Source of the DNA: Cocos nucifera
Lineage: Eukaryota > Streptophyta > Magnoliopsida > Arecales > Arecaceae
DNA length: 64,000 nucleotides
Assembly (NCBI GenBank): GCA_006176705.1
Contig: QRFJ01000479.1
Coordinates: 248,001 to 312,000 of the forward strand
Reading direction: 5' to 3'
In this document: positions 35,785 to 46,645 of the stretch, one piece after another
Position numbering within the stretch: the stretch's first letter is position 1
Layout: each line of letters starts with the position of its first letter
The notes under the pieces: model-generated
What the model was told of the DNA's origin: nothing
Database searches by the model: none
Seen by the model: only the letters and a program-made list of their open reading frames with translations
Made by a program: the position numbers and the translations under genes

Positions 35785-37135
35785 CAAATACTTTGACCAA
35801 AATTTTAATTTAAAAAATTTAGACTATTTTAAAAACTAAGAAAAGATAAAAATGCACCATGTATAGCCAATGCAATGGGGTTGAGGGGTGCGAGCGTGTC
35901 TACTGTTAGCTAGCTCGTAAGCAAATTAATTTTTTTTTAAATTTTAAAGAATTAATATTCTTTTAAAATTAAAATTTTTATTTTTTTTAAATATTATATA
36001 ATTTAAAATTTTAAAATTCATCTTCATCATTTATTATTTAAGTAATTATCGTGCAAGCACCATCATAAAATATCACCTTGATTAGGTAGCTTTAGCTATG
36101 CAGATCGAAAAAGTTTAATTTTGATGGTCATAAATGACTACATGATGATCTGATAGATAGAAACCATTGATCAATTCAAAAATTTATAATGATAATTTCT
36201 ATGATATTTATAGTGCACTAGCAAAATTTTACTTCAATCGAATATAATTATCATAGTCAAGTTAATACGGGATGATTTGAATCATTAAATAAAACATGAG
36301 TGATTAAAATGCCAATTGACATGCGTTTATTAGATTATTTTTTTAGATAAATAATTTTTGCTAATAGTTTGATCATTTATATGGTGGTGATCATAAAAAG
36401 CAAATCACGTGTATATAAACTATCTAAAACTACATGTTTCTTGATGCATATTCTTAAAGTTCTTAAGCAATTATACTTATGCTTTTATAAAATATACTTA
36501 ATATGGATGATTCATATACATAGAGTTTAGGTTTTATAATCACCACCATATAGATGATTAAAATAGTAGCAAAGATCATTTGTCAAAAAATTATCTGATA
36601 CTCGAACGTCATTTGGCCTTTTGATTACTCATTTTTATTCAATGATCCAAATTATCCCATGCTAAATTGACTATCATAATTATATTCGATTGAAGTAAAA
36701 TATTGATAGTATACTATAAATATTATAGAGATCATCATTATAAGTTTTCAGATCCATCAATGATTTTTATCTATCATATCATCATACGATCGTTCGTGAT
36801 CATCGAAATCAAATTTTATCAATCTACATAGCTAGAGCTACCAGATCAAGACAATATTTTATGATGGTATTTGCACGATAACTACTTAAATAATGAATGG
36901 TGAAGATGGACTTTAAATTATAAAATTATGAAATATTTAGAAAAAATAATTTTTTTTAAAAGAATACTAATTTTTTTAAAATTATAAAAAAATATACTTC
37001 TTTTGCTTATGGGCAAGCTAACAGTAGATGCACTTAGATCCCTCGATCCTGTCGCATCGGCTATGCATGGCGTATTTTTGCTCTTTTTATTTTTAAAGTA
37101 GTCTACATTTATTTTTAATTTTAAACTTTGCTCAC
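35785..37135. repeat. Long inverted repeat, about 0.6-kb arms
   Basis: Arms at about 35785-36420 and 36510-37135 are reverse complements with moderate divergence. Examples are tctactgttagctagct versus agcttgcccataag's partner near 37015, ggtggtgatcataaaa (36384) versus ttataatcaccacc (36534), and atggtcataaatgac versus its partner near 36795. The spacer is about 90 bp. It sits in the middle of the CACTA element. It may be a separate hairpin or MULE-like insertion, or the inverted core of the CACTA itself; the flanks do not show an obvious target duplication. No ORF over 60 codons is present. Confidence 0.78.
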
Positions 37136-37139
37136 TATT

Positions 37140-38200
37140 TATGATGAAGTATTAGCGGTGAAAAGTTTTCATCACAAATGAATGAGTATTAATCCATCTT
37201 TTTATTTTTCAAAAATTATTTATTAACGATAGCTTATTAGTGATGGAATCTTTCTATTGTAAATAATCAATCATTTGTGATAAATTTTTTTCCATCGCTA
37301 ATGATCCATTATTTATGATGAAAAATTTTCATCACTAATAATCCATCTTTTTTATTTTTTAAAATTTATTTATTAATGATAGCTTATTAGTGATGAAAAT
37401 TTTTTATCACAAATGATCTATTATTTGCGATGGAAAGTTTTCATTGCTAATATTTCATATTTTTTATTTTTTAAAAATTATTTATTAATGGTAGCTTAGT
37501 AGCAATCAAAATTTTTTATCATAAATAATCAATTATTTATGATAAATTTTTTTTCCATCGCTAATGATCTATTAGTTGTGACAAAAAATTTTCATCACTA
37601 ATAATTTATTTTTTTAATTTTTTAAAATTATTTATTAATGGTAGCTTATTAGTGATAAATTTTTTTTATCATAAATAATAGATCATTTATGACAAAAATA
37701 TTTTTTCATCGATAATAATCTATTATTTATGATGAAAAGTTTTCATCGCTAATATTTTATCTTTTTATTTTTTTTAAATTATTTATTATTGATAGCTTAT
37801 TGGCGATGAAAATTTTTTTTGTAAATAATCGATCATTTATGATGAAAATTTTTTTCCATCGCTAATGATCTGTTATTTACGATGAAAAGTTTTCATCGCT
37901 AATATTTCATCTTTTATTTTTTAAAAATTATTTATTAATGATAACTTATTAGTGACGAAAACTTTTCATCACAAAATAATTGATCATTTGTGATGAAAAT
38001 ATATTTTCCATCGCTAATGATCTATTATTTATAGTGAAAAGTTTCTATTGCTAATATTCCATTTTTTATTTTTTAAAAATTATTTATTAATGGTAGCTTA
38101 TTAGCGATGAAAATTTTTTGTCACAAATAATCGATCATTTATGATGAAATTTTTTTTTGTTGTATATTATTGATTAGTTATAACGAAAATTTTTTTTCAT
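37140..38200. repeat. CACTA subterminal tandem array, about 150-bp units
   Basis: The word tatttattaatggtagcttatt and variants recur at about 37217, 37367, 37480, 37630, 37783, 37930 and 38080. Spacing is near 150 bp, with one 113-bp step. Each unit carries paired inverted motifs for transposase binding (gatgaaaagttttcatcgctaat). Extremely AT-rich and non-coding. Confidence 0.8.
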
Positions 38201-38315
38201 TATAAATAATAAGTTTTTGCGATGAAATTTTTTTTCATCGCTAATAAGCTTATTTGCAATGAAATTTTTTTCATCACAAATAAATTCATTGCAAAAGATC
38301 TGTTTTATTATAGTG

Positions 38316-38466
38316 TTATGTGGGATATCTCTTCATCTTGTCATCTATTAGGGAAGAACTAGCAACCATACTCATTTTTGTTCTTTGATATACTTGAAGT
38401 ACAAAGAGCTCTTCTTCTAATTACTTGTATTGCTTATCCATTTAGACCATAAACTAAGATTCTTAC
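38316..38466 (-). pseudogene. Start of a third copia element (leader and gag start)
   Basis: Joined across the gypsy insertion with 43666-43682, the minus strand shows a TGCTATCAGAGC primer-like site (43683-43694), a short leader and an ATG frame beginning MSMVASSSLIDDKMKRY near 38380. This resembles the first residues of copia gag proteins. It runs into the CACTA end at 38315. I call this a decapitated copia copy, at modest confidence because so little remains. Confidence 0.45.
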
Positions 38467-39618
38467 TGTTGGAGATAAACCCCGCTCCTGTCAAAGTCCA
38501 GTTCGATGCTCAGCCGAATGCAATCGATAGCCATAGAAGAGCTTCAGCGGATGGGTCTTAGCCAAACTCCTTCAGCCAGCTGAACTCCTCAATAGTTGAG
38601 CTCCTTCGGACTCCCAACGGTCGGGCCTTAGCCGAACTCCTTCAACCAATCGAACTTCTCAACGATCGAGCCCCTTCGGACTTTCAATGGTTGGGCCTTA
38701 GCCAGCGGTCGGACCTTAGCTAAACTCCTTCAATCGACCGAACTCCTCAGCGGCTGAGCTTCTTCAGACTCCCAGTGGTTGGGCCTTAGCTGAACTCCTT
38801 CAGCCAGCCAAACTCCTCAGCGGTCGAGCTCCTTCGGACTCGCAGCGATCGAGCCTTAGTTGAACTCCTTTAGCCGATCGAACTCTTCAGCGGTCGAGTT
38901 CCTTCGGACTCCCAGCAGTCGGGCCTTAGGCGAACTCCTTCATCCAACCGAACTCCTCAGCGGTTGAGCTTCAGTCGACTCTCACGAGAGCCAAATTCCC
39001 TTCGTGCTCTTTCAGTCAGATGCCTGTGGAAGCCAAACTCCCTCCAAGCTTTTTTTTCGGTCGAACTCCTCTAGGAGTCCAAACTCCTCTGAAATTGATA
39101 CATACCAAAGTCTACCGATCAATGCCTACTTTCTCAGAGCCACGACTATTAAATCTGAACGAACGGTCACTATCAGTCTGTCATAGATGATGCTACAGAT
39201 GGTGCCCCCTCCATGATTGACTCCATCAGACCTCGAGCAGTCCACCACTATCGGATGGTATGGCTGTCACTATTGGCCTGACGATACCATTATCTCTACA
39301 CCAAACCCCACGCAGCCTCGAGCGGCCCGACACCAGGCAGTATGTCCGTCACCATCAATTAAGCTCCATCTATAAAAGGGATCCTCTAGATATGTTTCCT
39401 CTAAGCTCTAAGCTTTCCTCTCCTTCTCTAAACTCTGCCAAACTCATTCCAGAGCACTCCATTTCTGTTGGCCAGAAGAGCTGACTTGATCATCGAAGGA
39501 TCCTACCAGAGCCATCCCCACTGGCTTCGAATGGAATTTTATTTTGCAGGTCATCGATGACGACCTCATCCTCCTCCACTCCAGCTAGATCCGGCGATAA
39601 TCAGATTCTGCACCAATA
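38467..39618 (+). repeat. 5' LTR of the non-autonomous gypsy
   Basis: TGTTGGAGATAAACCCC...CTGCACCAATA, so the termini are TG...TA and not TG...CA. Positions 38580-38990 hold about six imperfect copies of a 70-bp unit with gaactcctcagcggtcgagct and ttcggactcccagc. A TATA-like tctataaaaggg is at about 39370. Confidence 0.88.
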
Positions 39619-39754
39619 GATTTGGCACTAGAAGGAGGGCCGCCTCTGTTCTTGAGGTGTTCTTGAGGCCCCCTTATTCTTAAAGGAGTGCTCAGTGATG
39701 ATCTCTCTCCAGAGATCTCCCCTCTTCCTCTTCAGAGTTCTTTCTTAAGAGAAA

Positions 39755-40530
39755 ATGCCTCCCAGGAGACTTTTGACTCGACAATCGACGGCCTCCATGC
39801 TGGGTCCATCTGCTCCCATTTCAGCCCCAGCAACCAAGGCTCCACCTGAAGCCATGGTAGATGTGGAGCAGTTCAACCTGCTGGTCCAGCAGGTTCGTAG
39901 CCTCACCAAGATGATGCAGATCGTGCGACAGCTTTCGACCAGGAATCGATCTTAAGAAAGAGCATTTGGCCTAGCATACCAATCGTCCTTAGAAAGGAGA
40001 AATAGAGAGCAGAAGTTCTCCCCTAGAAGATTTCACAGGAGGTGGAATGAAGTTCGACCGTGCTCACGACCTCCCCCAGCGCAAGTGAGGCCAAACTCCA
40101 CCTCGAGCTCATCATCAAGGAAGTCCGGACAAAGGTTTTACAGAAGGTGAAATGAAGTTCGACCATGCTCACAACCTCCCCAGTGCAAGCGAGGCCGAAC
40201 TCTCCCTCGAGCTCGTCATCAAGGAAGCCCCGACAAAGGTTTCATAGGAGGGTAGAATGAAGTTCGACTGCGCTCATGACCTCCCCAGTGCAAGCGAGGT
40301 CAAACTTTTCCTCGAGCTCATCATTAAGAAAACCTCGATAAAGGTTTCACAGGAGGTGTCCCCCCAGAAGCTAGAACCACTATTGAGGGAGGAATGGCAA
40401 GGAGATCGACCACCTCCTGGCATCATAGATGCTATCTTCGGGGCTTGGTATTTCGATGGGTTGTTATCTCCCAGCGTCAAAGCCAAGAGAAGCTTGCTTC
40501 AAATTGAGAAGGCCAGCATGAGATAGAGGA
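39755..40530 (+). pseudogene. Gypsy gag remnant with repeated tail
   Basis: It starts MPPRRLLTRQSTASML and contains VEQFNLLVQQVRSLTKMM, as in the gag of the element at 52618, then stops at 39955 (67 codons). The following 40030-40350 holds three copies, about 105 bp apart, of a segment (gaatgaagttcgac...gtgcaagcgaggc) that occurs once at 62777 in the better-preserved gag. The Retrotrans_gag core, zinc knuckle and all of pol are deleted. From 40440 the sequence matches 28960-29170. Confidence 0.75.
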
Positions 40531-40756
40531 GGTCGTCCGACCCGGGACTTACTGTCCGAGGGAACTCGGAGGAACAACGCCCTCACGACCCTAAAATGGA
40601 GATGTGCTGTCAGTAACTTTTCTTCGATAAAATTCTTTCATTTCAATAATATTGTTTCTAGGTGAAAAAACTATGTGATGACAGAAAAGAAGCAGTCAAT
40701 AGTTACCATGTTAGGAACAGAAGAAGAACCTCGTCCTCACACGAGCAGGTCAAAGA

Positions 40757-42430
40757 CTTTCAACCTTGGCTATAGGAGACAAGATCTCCCCTGAGGGTCT
40801 GGGCCAATCTCGGTTGCAAGAGATAAGATCTTCCTCGAGCGCCCACATCAACCTCAGCCATAGGAGATAAGATCTTCCCCAAGGGTCCGGGCCGACCTCG
40901 ACTGTAGGAGATAAGATCTTCTCCGAGCATCTGCAACAACCTCGATTGCAGGAGATAAGATCTCCTTCGAGGCAACCTCGATCGTAGGGGATAAGATCTC
41001 CCCTGAGGCAACCTCGATCGTAGGAGTTAAGATCTCCACTAAGGGTCTGGGCTGACCTCGGCTGCAGGAGATAAGATCTCCAACAAGTATCCGCAACAAC
41101 CTCGACTGCAGAAGATAAGATCTATCCCGAGCCAATCTCGAACTGCAGGAGATAAGATCTCCTCCGAGCGTCCAGGCCAAGCTCGATTGCGTAGGAGATA
41201 AGATCTCCTCGAGCACCCGCAACAACCTCGACTGCAGGAGATAAGATCTTCCCCTAGGGTCTGAGGCCGACCTCGGCTGTAGGAGATAAGCTCTCCCCCT
41301 AGGCAACCTCGATCGTAAGAGATAAGATCTCCCTCGAGCGCCCGCATCAATCTCGACTGCAGGAGATAAGACCTCTCCCAAGGCAACCCCGACCGCAGGA
41401 GATAAGATCTCTCTTGAGGGTCCGAGCTAACCTCGATCTAGGAGATAAGATCTCCCCCGAGCGCCCACAATAATCTCGACTGCAGGAGATAAGATCTCCT
41501 CTAAGGGTCTGAGCCAACCTCGACTGTAGGAGATAAGATCTCCTCTGAGGCAACCTCGACCATAGGAGATAAGATCTCCCATGAGGTCCGGGTCCACCTT
41601 GACTACAGAGATAAGATCTCCTCCGAGCATCCGGGCGACCTCGGCCATAGGATAAGATCTCCCCGAGCGTCCGCAACACCTCGATCGTAGGAGATAAGAT
41701 CTCCTCCGAGCGATCGGACTAACCTCGACTGTAGGAGATAAGATCTTCCCCGAGCGTCAGCAACAACCTCGACCGTAGGAGATAAGATCTCTCCCGAGGG
41801 TTCAGGCCGACCTTGGCTGTAGGAGATAAGATCTCTCCCAAGCGCCTGCATCAACCTCAACTGCAAGAGATAAGATCTCCCCTGAGGCAACCACGGTCGT
41901 AGGAGATAAGATCTTCCTTGAGGGTCCAGACCAATCTCGACTGTAGGAGATAAGATCTCCCTCGAGTGGCTGCAATAATTTTGGCTGCAGGGGATTAGAT
42001 CTCCTTCGAGCGCCCGAGTCAACCTCGACTAGAGATAAGATCTCTTCCGAGCGACCGCGCCAACCTCGGCTAGAGATAAGATCTCTCCGAAGGGACCGAG
42101 CCAACCTTGAGATAAGATCTCTCTCGAGCGACTGATCCAACCTCGGTCAGAGATAAGATCTCTTCCAAGCACGCGACAACCTCGATCAGAGATAAGATCT
42201 CTCCCGAGCGATCGCCATAATCTCGGCTAGAGAGATAAGATCTCTCCCGAGCGATCGAGCCAACCTTGGCTAGAGATAAGATCTCTTCCGAGCAATCGAG
42301 CCAACCTCGGCTGTAGGAGATAAGATCTCCCCCGATCGCCCACATCAACCTCGACTGCAGGAGAGGAGATCTCCTCCGAGTCAGCCTCGACTGCTGGAGA
42401 TAATATCGCCCTCGAGAAGCTCAATCCTTC
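40757..42430 (+). repeat. Array of about 40 copies of a 44-bp repeat
   Basis: Consensus core aacctcgactgtaggagata then agatctcctccgagcg, period 44 bp, with 36-bp variants lacking eight bases. Counting the gataagatc core gives roughly 38-41 units. Every unit carries GGAGATAAGATCTCC or a close variant, an inverted repeat of 6 bp around AAG. The last third (42010-42300) uses a shorter unit with ctagagataagatctct. The minus-strand ORFs here, with recurring RSYLL and GEDLIS, are translations of the repeat and not proteins. Confidence 0.92.
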
Positions 42431-42649
42431 CGATCCTCGATCCGTAGGAGACGAGATCTACTTCAACCTCGACTAGGAGATGAGATCTTCCTCGGGCTTC
42501 AAGCTTCAACATTCAACTTTGGCTGGAGATGAGATATCCTCCGAGCTTCAACCTTGAATCGAGCATAGAACCCTGAAGAGGACTTTCGACAGTCGCCTTT
42601 TCTGCACTCCCTTTCTTCGAGTTTCAAACTTGAAAGTGGGGAGGACTAT

Positions 42650-43660
42650 TATTGGAGATAAACTTTTGCTCCTGTCGAAAGTCCAGTTCCGATGCTCAGC
42701 CTTAATGCAACCGATAGCCATGGAAGAGCTTCAACGAATGGATCTTAGCCAAACTCCTTCAGCTACCAACCGAACTCCTCAGCGATCGAGTTCTTTTGGA
42801 CTCCTTAAGCAGCAATCGAACCTTAGTTACCGAACTCCTTCAGCCAATCGAACTCCTCAGCGGTCGAGCTTCTTCGGACTCCCAGCAGTCGAGCCTTAGC
42901 CGAACTCCTTTAGTCGGCCAAACTCTTCAGCGGCTGAATCCCTTCAGACTCCCAGCGGTCAGGCCTTAGTCGAACTCCTTCATCCGATCGAACTCCTCAG
43001 CGGTCGAGCTTCAGTCGAACTCCCACGAGAGCCGAACTCCCTCCGTGCTCTTCCAGCCAGATGCCTGTGGAAGCCGAACTCCCTTCAAGCTTCATCTTCG
43101 GTCGAACTCCTCTAGGAGTCTGAACTTCTTTGGAATTGATACATACCGAAGTCTACCAATCAATACCTACTTTCTCAGAGTCACGGCTATTAAATCTGGA
43201 TGAATGATCATCATCAGTCTGCCACAGACGACACTATAGGCGGTGCCTTCCTCCGTGACTGACTCCACCAGACCTCGAGCAGCCCACCACTACTGGATGG
43301 TATGGCTGTCACTATCGGTCTGACGATACCATCCTCTCCGCAACAAATTTCGTGCAGTCTCGAGCGGCCCGCCACCAGGCAGTATGACCATCACCATTAA
43401 TCAAGCTCCGTCTATTAAAGGGATCCTCTAGATATATTTTCTCTAAGCTCTAAGCTCTCCTCTCATTCTCTAAACTTTGCCGAACTCATTCCAGAGCACT
43501 CTATTTCTGTTGGCCAGAAGAGCTGACTTGATCGTCGGAAGGTCCTGCCGGAGCCACCCCTACTGACTTTGGATGAAACTTTATTTTGCGGATCACCGAC
43601 GGTGACCTCATCCTCCTCTACTCCAGTTGGATCCGGCGATAATTAGATTCTGCACCAATA
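42650..43660 (+). repeat. 3' LTR of the non-autonomous gypsy
   Basis: It starts TATTGGAGATAAAC (the canonical second base G is mutated to A) and ends CTGCACCAATA directly before the CTTAC duplication. It aligns to 38467-39618 along its length. It is shorter by about 140 bp, mostly fewer internal 70-bp units. Confidence 0.88.
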
Positions 43661-43682
43661 CTTACAGATATAAAAGATCGAT

Positions 43683-44300
43683 GCTCTGATAGCAACTTGA
43701 TCCGATTGAGAAAAATAAAGATTTTCCTCAATCCATTCAACTTGAATCTCATAAAAGAAAACTAGATGTAGAGATAAGAATTTTGAAAATAGGGCTTAAG
43801 TCCTCTTTTCTTTTATTGATTAATTCTCCATACTTCATTAATTGATGTATATAGCCCTTATTTATAATATTAAGGTCTATCCTTATGCAATTTGGATCGA
43901 ATTCCTCTTTTTAATTTCTAGAAGGACATATATCTTTAAACAATTTAAGTTAAACTCCTCTTCCTAATTCGAATAAAATTAGATCCATAAAAATCGATGA
44001 TTAATATAAAAAATATGAAAAATAGTAAAAATCTATCAGAGGTAGATCTTAACTTCTAAATCAACTTTTTCTTCTGTCACTCTGCCTAATCTTTTAGGGA
44101 TAAGAAGATAACATCCAGTCAAAATTTTTATTGAATATATAGCTTTGGTTTGATTAGTTTTGAGGCCTAAATAATAAAGTCTTGGTCCGATTTAATTTCA
44201 TCAAGAGTTGGCCAAAGTCGTAGATCTTGAAAATATATTTAATTTTTATAAAAATTATCTCAATCGAATATCATATTACCAAGCTATCATATCTAAAATT
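43683..44300 (-). repeat. Probable LTR of a third copia element
   Basis: The minus strand reads TGCTATCAGAGC at 43683-43694, one mismatch from the iMet primer site. Three bases further, TGATCCGATTGAG on the plus strand would be the inner LTR end. The following 600 bp is AT-rich and repeat-like. I cannot see a partner LTR, so the outer boundary is a guess. Confidence 0.4.
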
Positions 44301-45450
44301 TGGTACTCAATTCACCTTTTTAATATAGTGGATCTTGCTCCTCAACCTATCCCACCTTATCTATGGTAGCTTAAATGGTCTGCATCATGTCTTCAAAATG
44401 CTCCCGGATCAGCCTAGGATGCCCGTGGGTTTGCATGAAATTCATCACCAGAATAATATCTTATTCACTATTAAAGATAATACATCAAAGATTCATATAT
44501 AATCATGGCTTTCCCAATAATAATAAACTCGCTAAATCAACTCCTGAAACACCAGTGACACCTGTACTATGCCCTTTCCGGCTCAACTCAAGGTTTTCCG
44601 TATAGGACTCTTAATTCAATCCAAAAGTCTCTTAAAATCTTTCCTAATTTAACTCCAACCCCTTTCCAGTATTGTACTAAAATTTTGGTCTGGTTTTAAC
44701 CACCGTAGCGGCTAAACTAGCTGAAACTCAACAGAAAACTTGTAGAAATCAAAATCAACCTCCAAACAAATGTTGACCTGCCTCAAATGGGCAGGTAAAA
44801 CGGAAGTTAATGTGGCAATGAAAAGACGGCTAACTCGGAGGATCCAAAGTTACAGCTAGGAGTCCAATTATCGACATTTTACCAAGTAGAGGATATTACG
44901 TTCGGAAAGAATGCCAAGCTGTCCTACTTGATGTCACTTTCCAACATTAACAACACCATAGATCCTGAAAGCAGGGGCAGATGAACAACAAATGAAAATT
45001 GTCCGCAATGTCGAACTACACGGTTCATTTCAGGTTGGGCAATCATTGATCCCCATAAACATCATCATTTATTTCAATCTAATTTGAAAGCAATATCTAT
45101 GCCCCATTTAAAGCAACCCCGCCGCTCCTTCTTGATCATGCTGAACAACAAAGTGAGTTCGACCGGCCCTACCAATCCCCTCCTAAAGATTGGCAACAGA
45201 CTGGAAGCTCAATTAGCCTTTATAAAACGATAAATATCTCACTTTTTCTTCTCAATTATAGTCCATTGGATTCCAACAGCTCAGTTTCAAGGAAAGCTTA
45301 ATTTTTAAGCAATGAAACAGTGGCGAAAAAGAACTGCTGCATCCCTCTTGGTACAATATATAAGCAAGTGGATCCTGGATCTCCGGTCACCTGCCGACAC
45401 TAATAATTGTTATCGCCGGGAAGCCAGCCGCCTTGAGTCACTGCATCAGA
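44301..45450. other. Region downstream of the LBD gene
   Basis: No gene or clear repeat recognised. The LBD 3' untranslated region must lie at its right end. A minus-strand AATAAA at about 45068-45073 (tttatt on the plus strand) is a possible polyadenylation signal 380 nt after the stop codon, not proven. The ORF 44375-44605 is unremarkable. Confidence 0.4.
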
Positions 45451-46645
45451 TCATTTGGAGAGGGGAGGGGGCTCGGTTGTGGTAGTCCTCTGTCGGTCGA
45501 GGAGCTCCCTCGCCAGTGCCTGCAGGTCCCCACTGCTACCTCCCGAGCCCTCGCTGAGGCTTCTGCTACCGGGGCCGACCTGCTGCCGGAGCTCTATTGG
45601 CCGTTGCTGCTGCTGTTGAAGGGACCAGTGGGGCTGCACCTGAGGGTCGAAGAGGGTGGAGAGATCGACGGTGGCAGGCAGGCTCAACGAGGAGGGGAGG
45701 TCTGATATTGAGAAGGGTGGCGGTGCGGGGAGCTGCGGCGGAGGGGGAGGCGGCGGCGGGGTCGGCAGCTCGAGCGTCGCGAGGTGGGCCTGCAAGTAGG
45801 ACAGCTCCGCCTGGAGGTTCACCACCTGCTCATCATCACCACAATTGGATACTAAAGGTCATCACAATGAATTAACCGCGTGAAGTTGCAATCGATCACA
45901 GTGCTAGCTCACATTGGATGGAAGGTGAGAATGATTGTTCTTATGACAGAAAAACCAGCAAGGCGTAACGTTCATCACGTGGATGGAGATACATAAATGA
46001 GCAAAACAGACACTTCCCTTTAATTGCTTGTGAGGCTTTTCTTCCTAAAAGGTACACTTTATAGAGAATGACATAAAACGAACCAACTCAGCCGTCCATT
46101 CTCAACTCTATGGATTTTTTCTAGCTAGCTAGAATTAAACCGATGATGCCCCTTAGAATGAATCTAATTCAGCTAGCTAGCATACCGTAAAGGAAATTTC
46201 TATCGTACAAACATTCTATAACATTCAATGTTATAATTCCATCTCTACAAAGAACAATACCGATGTTGTTTGGAGGTGGGGTGCTGATGAGTAATTAAAT
46301 TAGAGGAGACACCTGTTGTTGGAGGGCAAAGATGTGGGCGACGCAGCCGTAGACGGGGTCACGGAGGCGGGCCTGGGCCTCGTAGCAGATGGTGACGACA
46401 GCGTCGAGGCGCTTGTGGGCGGGGATGTGGAGGAGGAGCTTGGACACATTGCTGGCCCCAAACACCTTGTGCACCGCAGCGAAGTGCGCCGCCCCTTGCT
46501 CGGAATCAAAATATGGTGCGAAAATGCACCCGCTCACACACTTCCTCCTCAAGAACTTACAAGCTCCACACGGCCCACCACTACCACCACCACCGCCTCC
46601 GCCACCACCGCTTCCACCCACACTACTGCTCGCACTGCCACTCAT
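45451..46645 (-). CDS. LBD18-like: LOB-domain transcription factor, LBD18-like
   Basis: Plant-specific nuclear DNA-binding protein of the LATERAL ORGAN BOUNDARIES family, class I. Two exons, complement of 46313-46645 and 45451-45825, give 235 residues. The 487-bp intron is GT-AG, phase 0, after Gln111, the conserved LBD position. The protein has a Ser/Gly-rich N-terminus with nine consecutive Gly. The C-block zinc motif is C26-X2-C29-X6-C36-X3-C40 in CGACKFLRRKCVSGCIFAP. The GAS block spans about F62-Y99 (FGASNVSKLLLHIP to DPVYGCVAHI). The leucine zipper L108-X6-L115-X3-L119-X6-L126 spans the splice site. A Pro run follows, then FSISDLPSSL and a C-terminal GDLQALARELLDRQ. From memory the N-terminal poly-Gly and the DLQALA tail fit Arabidopsis LBD18, with LBD30 the alternative. 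Those genes act in lateral root formation and tracheary element differentiation; the role here is inferred. The ATG at 46645 precedes the Gly-rich stretch as in relatives. Confidence 0.94.
45826..46312 (-). other. Intron of the LBD gene
   Basis: Donor: CAACAG then GTGTCTCC at 46312. Acceptor: GATGAGCAG at 45826, before GTGGTGAACC. Retaining it would add VSPLI and a stop after Gln111. The splice joins the two halves of the leucine zipper and gives the family-typical ALQQQVVNLQAEL. Confidence 0.92.

Larger units (their letters stand above)
35180..38315. mobile_element. CACTA transposon, non-autonomous, left end lost
   Basis: The right end reads TTATTATAGTG, so inverted it starts CACTATAATAAAAC, the CACTA hallmark of the En/Spm superfamily. 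Many subterminal motifs of the ATTAGCGATGAAAA / TTTTCATCGCTAAT kind occur in both orientations at 35330-35790 and 37140-38300, as bound by CACTA transposases (family knowledge). A GC-richer block at 35190-35310 (gatcgatggaagcccagaaggagg) resembles a promoter or first-exon remnant, but I see no transposase. The left terminus is missing, probably removed by the copia LTR that ends at 35179. The 3 bases after the right end are TTA. Confidence 0.75.
38467..43660 (+). mobile_element. Non-autonomous Tat-like gypsy element
   Basis: A complete 5.2-kb element with perfect 5-bp target duplication CTTAC (38462-38466 and 43661-43665). It has a 1152-bp 5' LTR, a primer site (39621-39638, TTTGGCACTAGAAGGAGG), a gag start, a gag-tail block, a 44-bp tandem array (40757-42430), the polypurine tract GAAAGTGGGGAGGAC and a 1011-bp 3' LTR. 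Protease, RT, RNase H and integrase are all absent. It could only have moved using proteins from a full-length relative such as the element at 48832-64000. Confidence 0.88.

Noticed and set aside
40854..42424. Many long minus-strand ORFs (up to 175 codons) rich in RSYLL and LISY
   Set aside because: They are translations of the 44-bp tandem array in several frames, with no domain and no start or stop context of a gene.
40757..42430. Possible CRISPR or centromeric satellite array
   Set aside because: The 44-bp units are contiguous without spacers and sit between a primer site and a polypurine tract of an LTR element; a short array does not indicate a centromere.
45433..45875. Plus-strand ORFs over LBD exon 2
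   Set aside because: Antisense to the proline- and glutamine-rich C-terminal half of the LBD protein.
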